This document shows positions 17,407 through 24,517 of a DNA stretch of 64,000 bases, in pieces; position 1 is the first letter of the stretch, and the number at the start of each line of letters is the position of its first letter. Made by a program: the position numbers and the translations under genes. Below the pieces are notes generated by a model, which was not told the origin of the DNA, searched no databases, and was given only the letters and a program-made list of their open reading frames with translations. This DNA comes from Hydrogenovibrio marinus. GTDB lineage: Bacteria > Pseudomonadota > Gammaproteobacteria > Thiomicrospirales > Thiomicrospiraceae. The stretch lies in the NCBI RefSeq assembly GCF_013340845.1, contig NZ_AP020335.1:744001-808000 (forward strand), read 5' to 3'.

Positions 17407-17583
17407 ATGAGATTAACAGGTCTTTTACTAGCAATGATGATGGCTTTGGGTTTGACTGCGTGTTCTGGTGGTAGTGATAAGTCTACTGATAAAGCTGCAG
17501 CCGCTCCAGCGGCTTCTGCACCAGCTGCGGCTGCTCCTGCAAAAGCTTACAATCCTGATAAGGATACAGACGGAGATTGCTAA
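17407..17583 (+). CDS. Small Ala/Pro-rich lipoprotein, 58 aa
   Basis: The ATG at 17407 is preceded by GAAAGGA at good spacing. The product has a signal sequence with a Leu/Met-rich core and the lipobox LTA-C (cysteine 19), then SGGSDKS, a low-complexity Ala/Pro stretch and an acidic end (DKDTDGDC). A strong terminator follows 26 bases after the stop, so it is an independent single-gene unit. It resembles small entericidin-like or spacer lipoproteins only in style, and no function can be assigned. Confidence 0.75.
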   Translation: MRLTGLLLAMMMALGLTACSGGSDKSTDKAAAAPAASAPAAAAPAKAYNPDKDTDGDC

Positions 17584-17608
17584 GTTTTTAGCCAACTCAA
17601 TCTGATTG

Positions 17609-17645
17609 AAAAAAAGAGCTAGCGCATTTGCCTAGCTCTTTTTTT
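17609..17645 (+). terminator. Terminator of small lipoprotein gene
   Basis: A-rich GAGCTAG and CTAGCTC arms form a stem of 7 GC-containing pairs extended by A-T pairs, with a 9-base loop and a run of 8 T. It is a classic intrinsic terminator. Confidence 0.88.
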
Positions 17646-17716
17646 ATGCCATAAATAAATTCATCCGCTTAAAATACGGATATGAATGTTGTATCTAGTG
17701 AAAGGAGATGTTGAGA

Positions 17717-18493
17717 ATGTTGTTTGTAATTTCCCCGGCCAAATCTTTGGATGAATCACCGGTTTCATTGAATATTGGAGAAACGCAATCCGACTTTCTC
17801 GATCAATCTCAGGCTCTTGTCAATCAATTGAAAGAATATGGTCCTGTCGATATTGCGGGATTGATGGGGTTAAGTGATAAGTTATCCGAATTGAACTATC
17901 AACGGTTTCAGGATTGGCAATTGCCGATGCCGTCAGATCATGCACGTCCGGCAGCTTTTTTGTTTAAGGGTGACGTCTATCAGGGCTTGGATATTCGGAG
18001 TCTGGATGAAAAGCAAGTGTCTTACTTGCAAAAGCATCTAGGAATCCTATCTGGGTTGTATGGTATTGTCCGTCCAATGGATGTGATTTTGCCATACCGT
18101 TTGGAAATGGGTACCAGTCTTGAAAATACACGAGGCAAAAACCTTTATCAGTTTTGGGGGAATCGTTTGACGGATTGGGTTAATAGCCACCTTGAGGCGT
18201 CGACTGGTAGGGTATTGGTGAATCTGGCTTCAAATGAGTATTTTAAAGCGGTAAATCCAAAGAAAATTAATGCAACCGTCATTACACCACAGTTCAAAGA
18301 CTGGAAAAACGGCCAGTATAAGATGATCAGTTTTTATGCAAAAAAGGCGAGAGGGCTGATGGTGCGTTATGCAGCAGTAGAGCAAATAGAACAGGTAGAA
18401 GATTTAAAACACTTTGATTATGAAGGCTACCGTTTCGCGCCAGATTTATCCAATGCAACAGATTGGGTGTTTACGCGTCGACAAGAAGATTAA
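17717..18493 (+). CDS. yaaA: Peroxide-stress protein YaaA
   Basis: YaaA (DUF328) is a DNA-binding protein that lowers free iron and protects DNA and proteins during hydrogen peroxide stress. The product begins with the family hallmark [10 protein letters not shown]. Other typical segments are [33 protein letters not shown] and the GYRFAPDLS end. The ATG at 17717 is used because AAAGGAG lies 9 bases upstream; an in-frame ATG at 17708 abuts that ribosome site. The gene is monocistronic. Confidence 0.93.
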   Translation: MLFVISPAKSLDESPVSLNIGETQSDFLDQSQALVNQLKEYGPVDIAGLMGLSDKLSELNYQRFQDWQLPMPSDHARPAAFLFKGDVYQGLDIRSLDEKQVSYLQKHLGILSGLYGIVRPMDVILPYRLEMGTSLENTRGKNLYQFWGNRLTDWVNSHLEASTGRVLVNLASNEYFKAVNPKKINATVITPQFKDWKNGQYKMISFYAKKARGLMVRYAAVEQIEQVEDLKHFDYEGYRFAPDLSNATDWVFTRRQED

Positions 18494-18502
18494 TTACGTT
18501 TC

Positions 18503-18631
18503 TCAAAGAATGGGGTTTCCCATTTTGTACATAGAAAGTACGCCCACAATTGCTAGGGTCGATAATACAATCAAGAGCATGTAAGGGCGTACTTGTCGCG
18601 ATGGCTGTTTTTTAGCTGAATGTGCGTTCAT
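18503..18631 (-). CDS. Small single-pass membrane protein, 42 aa
   Basis: On the minus strand between yaaA and rnpB there is an ATG ORF preceded by a purine-rich GAGAAGAAAG. Its product has a basic N-terminus (AKKQPSRQVRP), one hydrophobic helix of about 20 residues (YMLLIVLSTLAIVGVLSMY) and a short polar tail ending GNPIL. This layout is typical of real small membrane proteins. I do not recognise it. The short length means it could be a chance ORF. Confidence 0.5.
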   Translation of the reverse strand: MNAHSAKKQPSRQVRPYMLLIVLSTLAIVGVLSMYKMGNPIL

Positions 18632-18723
18632 TTCTTTCTTCTCTTTTTTATGTCTACGAACTTTATCAAACGATATTTTCTTAATCTAATCAGAGTTATT
18701 TATCTTGAGATAAGTGTCAGAGA

Positions 18724-18739
18724 ATAAAACCGGTTTTAT
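18724..18739. repeat. Perfect 16-bp palindrome upstream of rnpB
   Basis: ATAAAACCGGTTTTAT is perfectly self-complementary and ends 3 bases before the -35 hexamer of rnpB. A second dyad, TTATCT-TG-AGATAA, lies at 18700-18713. They could be a protein-binding site or a weak yaaA terminator. Confidence 0.45.
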
Positions 18740-18742
18740 CTT

Positions 18743-18771
18743 TAGACTTTTCGACAGGACTTCTGTATAGT
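18743..18771 (+). promoter_or_regulatory. Sigma-70 promoter of rnpB
   Basis: TAGACT (-35) and TATAGT (-10) are separated by 17 bases. The predicted start, 7 bases after the -10, falls on 18778, exactly where the conserved RNase P RNA begins. Confidence 0.7.
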
Positions 18772-18777
18772 TGCCGC

Positions 18778-19140
<363 letters not shown>

Positions 19141-19142
19141 AT

Positions 19143-19496
19143 TTTTACCATCCTCCTGAAGTTAGCTTAACAGCCCCACGTTTCCTCCACAAAATCAAAT
19201 TTTTTTAAAAAATCCCCACTTCTCACCACTATTTTTTAAATTAAATTCACAAACACTATATATTGTGCCATTTTTTTTAGATAGCACTATATGTGTGCTT
19301 TTCCTCATCTCGGATTAAAAGCTTAATTTCTTCAATCTCTTGTTGTTCTTACCTAATGCATTGCCGCATGTTTATTTTTTAACCTATTGAATTTAAACGT
19401 TAAATTTTTTATATAATTTTTCGGTGTTTACACCTTGATGGACGCTAAGTTATTGGTCTGCTTAGCAAAAATCTAGAAAAATCCTATTTGCATGGC
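19143..19496. other. AT-rich intergenic region rnpB-mraZ
   Basis: No gene is seen. Two related motifs, CACTATATATTGTG (19254-19267) and CACTATATGTGTGC (19285-19298), recur 31 bases apart, about three helical turns. A TTTAAACGTTAAA-type dyad and TATAAT-like sequences lie at about 19390-19425 and could be an extra promoter. Nothing else can be supported. Confidence 0.35.
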
Positions 19497-19525
19497 TTGA
19501 CAGTGGTGGTTAAGTTGCATATAGT
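19497..19525 (+). promoter_or_regulatory. Sigma-70 promoter of the dcw cluster (mraZ)
   Basis: A perfect TTGACA (19497-19502), a 17-base spacer and TATAGT (19520-19525) give a strong promoter with a start near 19532, about 33 bases before mraZ. The MraZ operator repeats overlap its -10 and start point. Confidence 0.82.
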
Positions 19526-19561
19526 GGCGTCAAGTGGAGAAATGTGGTGTAAAGTGGAAAC
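19523..19561 (+). promoter_or_regulatory. MraZ operator: four GTGG repeats, 10-bp period
   Basis: GTGG occurs at 19524, 19534, 19544 and 19554, each within an A/T-flanked 10-base unit of the form (A/T)GTGG-N5. MraZ is known to bind tandem short G-rich repeats with about one helical turn spacing at the mraZ promoter and repress it. Here the repeats run from the -10 hexamer to the ribosome site. Confidence 0.75.
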
Positions 19562-19564
19562 ATA

Positions 19565-20023
19565 ATGTTGTTTTTCAGAGGCATAAATTCAATCAACATG
19601 GATACGAAGGGGCGGCTAGCCATTCCCAAGAAGTATCGTGAGTCGATTGAAGAAGCGAGCGAAAGTCAGTTGGTGGCAACCATTGATTTGAACAGTCCGT
19701 GCCTGCTGATCTACACCATGGATGAGTGGGAAGTGATTGAGCGTAAATTGATGTCGCTTCCAAATATGGATCCACAAGCAAGATTGGTTCAGCGCCTATT
19801 GCTTGGGCATGCCTCTGAGATGGAGATGGATTCCCAAGGCCGTATTTTGCTTCCAAGCATGTTAAGAGAGCATGCGAAGTTGGACAAGAACGTGATCTTG
19901 CTTGGACAAGGAAATAAATTTGAACTCTGGTCACAAGAAGCATGGGATGCATCGAGACCAGATATGTTGGATACCGCTTCGACGGGTCAAGTATCCGATG
20001 CGCTTTCAACGTTGAGCTTGTAA
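19565..20023 (+). CDS. mraZ: Transcriptional regulator MraZ
   Basis: MraZ is an AbrB-like DNA-binding protein that represses the dcw promoter and whose effect is balanced by RsmH. The 152-residue product shows two MraZ half-domains, each with the DXXXR-type signature: MDTKGRLAIPKKYRE near residue 12 and MDSQGRILLPSMLRE near residue 90. It is the first gene of the dcw cluster and has its likely operator directly upstream. Its stop codon overlaps the rsmH start (TAATG). Confidence 0.96.
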   Translation: MLFFRGINSINMDTKGRLAIPKKYRESIEEASESQLVATIDLNSPCLLIYTMDEWEVIERKLMSLPNMDPQARLVQRLLLGHASEMEMDSQGRILLPSMLREHAKLDKNVILLGQGNKFELWSQEAWDASRPDMLDTASTGQVSDALSTLSL

Positions 20024-20961
20024 TGACTGAAACCACAAATACCGAATTCACGCATTATTCGGTGATGTTGAAGGAGTCGGTAGAAGGGTTGGCAATCAAG
20101 TCGGATGGTATTTATATCGATTGTACCTTTGGGCGAGGTGGTCACAGTAGAGAGATACTGGGTCATTTATCAAGTGGAAACTTGATGGCGATTGATCAAG
20201 ATCCAGAAGCAATAGAGTTCGCAAAGCAGCACTTTGCAGAAAGTAATTTCGAAATACAGTACGGCAGTTTTGAGCAGTTGAAAGAGTACTGTGACTCAAG
20301 GGGTTGGACTGGAAAGGTTGATGGGGTGCTTATTGATTTGGGTGTTTCGTCACCGCAACTGGATGACGCAAGTCGTGGATTCAGTTTTATGCGTGAAGGC
20401 CCTTTGGATATGCGCATGAACCCGGAAAGCGGGTTGTCGGCAAAAGAATGGTTGGCTGAGGTAGATGAAAAAACCTTGGCGCAAGTTTTAAGGCAATATG
20501 GTGAAGAAAGATTTTCCGGCCGTATTGCGAGAAATATAAAAGAAGCTGCGCAGGCTGGGCAATTGGAGACCACACTTGATTTGGCTGAGTTGGTCAAAAA
20601 GGCGTCTCCAAAAACAGAAAAAAATAAACACCCAGCCACACGTACGTTTCAAGCAATCAGAATTGCAGTGAATCGCGAGTTGGATGTGCTGAAAAACGTG
20701 TTGGAAGCCGCGGTACAAGTTTTGGGTTCGGGCGGGCGGCTATCCATTATCAGTTTTCACTCGCTGGAAGACAGGATTGTGAAGCAGTTTATTCGTGATC
20801 AGTCTCAGATGAAGGACTTGTTTCCAGATTCTCCGATACAGTTGGAGGTGGTGGAACCGGTGTTAAAAAAGGTAGGTAAACCTATTTTTCCTTCGGATGA
20901 AGAATGTCGTGAAAACCCACGCTCGCGTAGCGCGGTATTGAGAATAGCGCAAAAAATTTAA
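20023..20961 (+). CDS. rsmH: 16S rRNA C1402 N4-methyltransferase
   Basis: RsmH (MraW) methylates C1402 of 16S rRNA. The ATG at 20023 overlaps the mraZ stop and gives 312 residues starting MTETTNTEFTHYSVML, the family-typical start. A longer reading frame upstream is only a run-through of mraZ DNA. Motifs include the SAM site DCTFGRGGHSREIL, DGVLIDLGVSSPQLD, the RGFSFMREGPLDMRM block, HPATRTFQAIRIAVN and SIISFHSLEDRIVKQF. Instead of ftsL, the next gene is ftsZ. Confidence 0.96.
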   Translation: MTETTNTEFTHYSVMLKESVEGLAIKSDGIYIDCTFGRGGHSREILGHLSSGNLMAIDQDPEAIEFAKQHFAESNFEIQYGSFEQLKEYCDSRGWTGKVDGVLIDLGVSSPQLDDASRGFSFMREGPLDMRMNPESGLSAKEWLAEVDEKTLAQVLRQYGEERFSGRIARNIKEAAQAGQLETTLDLAELVKKASPKTEKNKHPATRTFQAIRIAVNRELDVLKNVLEAAVQVLGSGGRLSIISFHSLEDRIVKQFIRDQSQMKDLFPDSPIQLEVVEPVLKKVGKPIFPSDEECRENPRSRSAVLRIAQKI

Positions 20962-21037
20962 TGCAACTTCAATTATGGGGTTGCGAGGGCAAATTGGACA
21001 AAGTTTTTTAACGTGTGTTTATTAAGGGGAGAATCAC

Positions 21038-22207
21038 ATGAAGTTTAATCTGCAAGAAACCATTCCAGAAGATGCTGGTATGCCAAAAATCAAGGTCATC
21101 GGCCTTGGTGGTGGCGGCGGTAACGCCGTCGATTATATGGTGCGTTCACAAGTAGAAGGTGTGGATTTTATCTGTGCCAATACTGATGTGCAGGCATTGA
21201 AAAATTCAAGTGTTGATACTTGTATTCAACTTGGTTTAAACGGTTTAGGTGCTGGCGCTAACCCTGAAAAAGGGATGGAAGCGGCAAAAGAAAACATTGA
21301 ACAAGTCAAAGAAGCATTAAAAGGTGCGGACATGGTCTTTATTACTGCCGGAATGGGTGGTGGTACTGGAACTGGTTCTGCTCCGGTTGTTGCGCAAGCG
21401 GCAAAAGAAATGGGTATTTTGACTGTTGGTGTTGTGAGCAAGCCTTTCGGTTTTGAAAGACGCCAGAAAATTGCAGAAGCCGGTATTGAAAAATTGGCTG
21501 AGCATGTTGATTCTCTAATCACAGTTCCAAATGACAAACTGTTAAAAGTATTGGGTAAAGATTTTGTTCTTGCCAAAGCTTTTGATTATGCAAACGAAGT
21601 TCTTCACGGTGCGGTTCAAGGAATTTCAGAATTAGTGACTCGTCCTGGAATGATCAATGTTGACTTTGAAGATTTGCGTACAGTGATGACTGAGCGCGGT
21701 GTCGCCATGATGGGTGTTGGACACGCGACTGGTGAAGACCGTGCAATCAAAGCAGCTGAAAAAGCTATTGCAAACCCACTGTTGGAAGACATTTCGGTAT
21801 CGGGTGCAAAAGGTCTGTTGGTAAATATCACTTCTGGTCTAGACTTTACGTTGGGTGAGTTCAACGAAGTTGGTGAGGTGATTGATCAGGTTGCTTCTGA
21901 AGATGCTAAGGTCATCATCGGTACGTCAATTGATGAAACAATGACAGATGAAATTCGTGTAACGGTGGTGGCAACGGGTTTGAGCGACATTGTTTCAACT
22001 GCACAACGTCCTGAAATGGTTAAGCCTAATCTTCAAGCTGTAGAGGCAAATAAAGCCGAAGAAAAACAGCAAGTCATTGAAGAAGTAGAGAGAAAACCTG
22101 AAGTTGTTAGGCCAAAAATGGTGGTAAACGGTGGTGTAACCGCGAGTGTGGAATCTAATTCTAACTACCTAGATATTCCAGCGTTTCTACGTCGTCAAGC
22201 TGACTAA
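21038..22207 (+). CDS. ftsZ: Cell division GTPase FtsZ (displaced in the dcw cluster)
   Basis: FtsZ is the tubulin-like GTPase that forms the Z ring. The 389-residue product is a complete, orthodox FtsZ. It has IGLGGGGGNAVDYM near the N-terminus, the tubulin signature GGGTGTGSAP at about 107-116, the T7 loop region NVDFEDLRTVM, a variable linker rich in Glu/Lys/Val, and the C-terminal peptide YLDIPAFLRRQAD that binds FtsA and ZipA. AAGGGGAG lies before the ATG. The position is unusual: it lies between rsmH and ftsL, whereas gammaproteobacteria normally have ftsQ-ftsA-ftsZ-lpxC. The usual site between ftsA and lpxC is empty here. Confidence 0.97.
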   Translation: MKFNLQETIPEDAGMPKIKVIGLGGGGGNAVDYMVRSQVEGVDFICANTDVQALKNSSVDTCIQLGLNGLGAGANPEKGMEAAKENIEQVKEALKGADMVFITAGMGGGTGTGSAPVVAQAAKEMGILTVGVVSKPFGFERRQKIAEAGIEKLAEHVDSLITVPNDKLLKVLGKDFVLAKAFDYANEVLHGAVQGISELVTRPGMINVDFEDLRTVMTERGVAMMGVGHATGEDRAIKAAEKAIANPLLEDISVSGAKGLLVNITSGLDFTLGEFNEVGEVIDQVASEDAKVIIGTSIDETMTDEIRVTVVATGLSDIVSTAQRPEMVKPNLQAVEANKAEEKQQVIEEVERKPEVVRPKMVVNGGVTASVESNSNYLDIPAFLRRQAD

Positions 22208-22213
22208 CCCTTA

Positions 22214-22236
22214 GACTGAAAGGGGTCCTTTCGGTC
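22214..22236 (+). terminator. Strong hairpin between ftsZ and ftsL
   Basis: GACTGAAAGG and CCTTTCGGTC form a 10-bp stem (one G-T pair) with a 3-base loop, 6 bases after the ftsZ stop. It has no T run, so it is more likely an mRNA stabilising or processing element, or a partial terminator, than a full one. Confidence 0.5.
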
Positions 22237-22251
22237 GATGAGTCCAGCAGC

Positions 22252-22632
22252 ATGATGATGCAATCTCTCCCCAGTTCAAGTCAGCTAAAGCTTTTTAGCT
22301 GGCCAAGAACTATTGCACTCCTGCTGTTGGGCTTTATTTGTTTTCTTTTAATTCTTATCGTACAAGTCCAACATCAAGTAAGACATCTTGAAACACATTA
22401 TGCAAAAGCGCTTCAAAAGGAAGTGGATTTGCATCAAGAGTTTGGCAAACTTACCCTTGAGTTGCACCATTTGACCGCTCTAGCAAGAGTGGAAGAAATT
22501 GCCGTTACTCAACTTCGCATGACTATCGATAAGACGCCAGAACATAACAATATTCAAACCATATTCCTAAATCCGGTTGTGAAGCCATCAATTCAAAGTG
22601 GCACCCTCTCAAAAGGAAAGGGTGATGAATAG
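22252..22632 (+). CDS. ftsL: Cell division protein FtsL
   Basis: FtsL is a bitopic divisome protein that binds FtsB and FtsQ and activates FtsWI. The 126-residue product has a short cytoplasmic N-terminus, one hydrophobic helix (about 18-40) and a periplasmic leucine-zipper-like coiled coil (about 42-85). Identity comes from this layout and from its place directly before ftsI. There are three consecutive ATG codons at the start and no clear ribosome site. A five-codon mini-ORF (22238-22255) ends in a TGA overlapping the start, so translation may be weak or coupled. Confidence 0.88.
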   Translation: MMMQSLPSSSQLKLFSWPRTIALLLLGFICFLLILIVQVQHQVRHLETHYAKALQKEVDLHQEFGKLTLELHHLTALARVEEIAVTQLRMTIDKTPEHNNIQTIFLNPVVKPSIQSGTLSKGKGDE

Positions 22633-24517
22633 CGTTAATCAATATCGACGAGTTCATCGTGATTCTGTTGTTTACGGTTTGATTCTTTTGCTGTTCGGCG
22701 CAGTTTTTGCAAAAGCCGTTGATGTCCAAATCATTCAATCTCATTTTTTGCAGGAAGAAGGTAATAAGCGTCAAATACGTGCAATGACGATACCTGCTCC
22801 AAGAGGTGAGATATATGATCGAAATGGCAATCTACTGGCACTTAGCACGCCTATTGATTCCATCTGGGTAGACCCTAAAATTCTCAGCTACTATCTAGAT
22901 CCTGCTCAACAGCAGCAAGCAGCCAATGCAGAAAATCTGTCTGCAAAGGAACTGCAGCAGCAAAAGGCACAAGTCGCAGCGGATGTTAAGCGTTATCACC
23001 AAATGTTAAAGCTGCTCGGGTTGGATGAAAAAAATATCACGGCAACCCTTCTTGAGAAAAAAGATAAACGTTTCCTTTATATCAAACGCAGTGTTTTGCC
23101 TCCGGTTACCAAAAAAATTGAAGCGCTTGATGTTCCAGGTGTTTTCGTTCAAAACCAATATAAGCGTTACTATCCTGCTGGAGAAATACTGGGTCATGTT
23201 GTTGGTTTCACCAATATTGACGATAAAGGGATTTCCGGCATCGAAAAAGCCTATGACAAATGGCTTACTGGTCACCCAGGAAAGAAAGAGGTGATTAAAG
23301 ACCGTGCTGGAAGAGTTGTAGATTTCGTTAAGGATTTAGTGCCAGCAAAACCCGGTCACGATATTACATTAAGCATTGATAAGGATATTCAGTTCTTCCT
23401 TTATCATGCCTTGAAAAAAGCTTACATACGCCATCAGGCGAAATCAGTGCAGTCCGTTATTTTAGATGCAAAGACGGGTGAAATTCTCGGGATGGCCACG
23501 ATTCCAAGCTTTAACCCGAACAACCGCAGTCAATTGCAGGGTAGTCGTTTAAGAAATCGGGTTGTGACTGATGTGTTTGAGCCTGGCTCGCCAACCAAAC
23601 CATTCATCATTTCCAGAGCGCTGGATTTAGGATTGATTAATCTTGATACCGTAATTGACACTTCTCCGGGGGCGATGTGGATTCAAGGGCAGCGAATTAC
23701 GGATACAAGAGATCATGGTAAGTTGACACCGCAGGGCATTATCGAAAAATCGAGTAACATCGGTGCCAGTAAGGTTGCGTTTAAAATGACGCCAGATCAA
23801 GAGTGGCAGATGCTAAACAATGTTGGCTTCGGACAGGACTTAGGTATTTTTATGCCAGGGGAGTCTTTGGGGTATATGAAGTCGCCAGTTGAGTGGCAGA
23901 AAATAGACCAGGCATCGGCTTCATTCGGTTACGGCTTTAACATCAATTTATTACAACTTGCTCGAGCCTATACGATTTTTGCAAATCACGGTGTGTTGGA
24001 ACCCGTTTCTTTAATTAAGTTGACGCCAAAACAAGTGGCAGAACGTAGAGCTGCGGCCTCTCAAAATGCGTCCGGTAAAAACTCAAACGAAAAAGATATC
24101 AATCTGGATACAAACTACTCAGCGACAGAAGTACACCGTGTGATTTCTGCTAAAAGTGCAGATGAAGTTCTGAAAATGATGCAAACTGTCGTTTCTCCTG
24201 ACGGTACGGCGCCAAAAGCTAGGATTCCTGGGTATATGGTGGCCGGTAAGACGGGAACGGTTCATAAAACCAAAGCCGGTGGGTATCATCAGAATGAATA
24301 TTTCTCGGTATTTGTTGGCTTGGTTCCTGCCTCCGATCCAAAATACATTATGGCAACCGTTGTTAATGAACCTAGCAGAGGGGTTTATTATGGTGGTTTA
24401 GTTGCCGCACCAATTTTTAAAGAAGTGATGCAAGATGTTCTTAGAATCAAGAACGTGCCACCTGACGAAACGTTGGAAAGTCTAGAAGAACACCGTTTGG
24501 TGAAGGAGGAGCGATGA
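22625..24517 (+). CDS. ftsI: Septal peptidoglycan transpeptidase FtsI (PBP3)
   Basis: FtsI cross-links septal peptidoglycan in complex with FtsW. The ATG at 22625 overlaps ftsL by 8 bases and is preceded by AAAGGAAAGG; this gives 630 residues. There is one N-terminal membrane anchor (about 15-35), the pedestal domain with RGEIYDRNGNLLA, and the transpeptidase domain. That domain has the serine motif SPTK in FEPGSPTKP, the SSN triad and KTG in VAGKTGTVHK. The C-terminus overlaps murE by 4 bases. Confidence 0.96.
   Translation: MNSVNQYRRVHRDSVVYGLILLLFGAVFAKAVDVQIIQSHFLQEEGNKRQIRAMTIPAPRGEIYDRNGNLLALSTPIDSIWVDPKILSYYLDPAQQQQAANAENLSAKELQQQKAQVAADVKRYHQMLKLLGLDEKNITATLLEKKDKRFLYIKRSVLPPVTKKIEALDVPGVFVQNQYKRYYPAGEILGHVVGFTNIDDKGISGIEKAYDKWLTGHPGKKEVIKDRAGRVVDFVKDLVPAKPGHDITLSIDKDIQFFLYHALKKAYIRHQAKSVQSVILDAKTGEILGMATIPSFNPNNRSQLQGSRLRNRVVTDVFEPGSPTKPFIISRALDLGLINLDTVIDTSPGAMWIQGQRITDTRDHGKLTPQGIIEKSSNIGASKVAFKMTPDQEWQMLNNVGFGQDLGIFMPGESLGYMKSPVEWQKIDQASASFGYGFNINLLQLARAYTIFANHGVLEPVSLIKLTPKQVAERRAAASQNASGKNSNEKDINLDTNYSATEVHRVISAKSADEVLKMMQTVVSPDGTAPKARIPGYMVAGKTGTVHKTKAGGYHQNEYFSVFVGLVPASDPKYIMATVVNEPSRGVYYGGLVAAPIFKEVMQDVLRIKNVPPDETLESLEEHRLVKEER

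Noticed and set aside
19942-20022. Upstream extension of rsmH by 27 codons
   Set aside because: The extension is out-of-frame mraZ coding DNA; the TAATG overlap start at 20023 gives the family-typical N-terminus.
21038-22207. Interpretation of the displaced gene as a TubZ or plasmid/phage tubulin
   Set aside because: The full bacterial FtsZ core and the C-terminal FtsA/ZipA-binding peptide are present.
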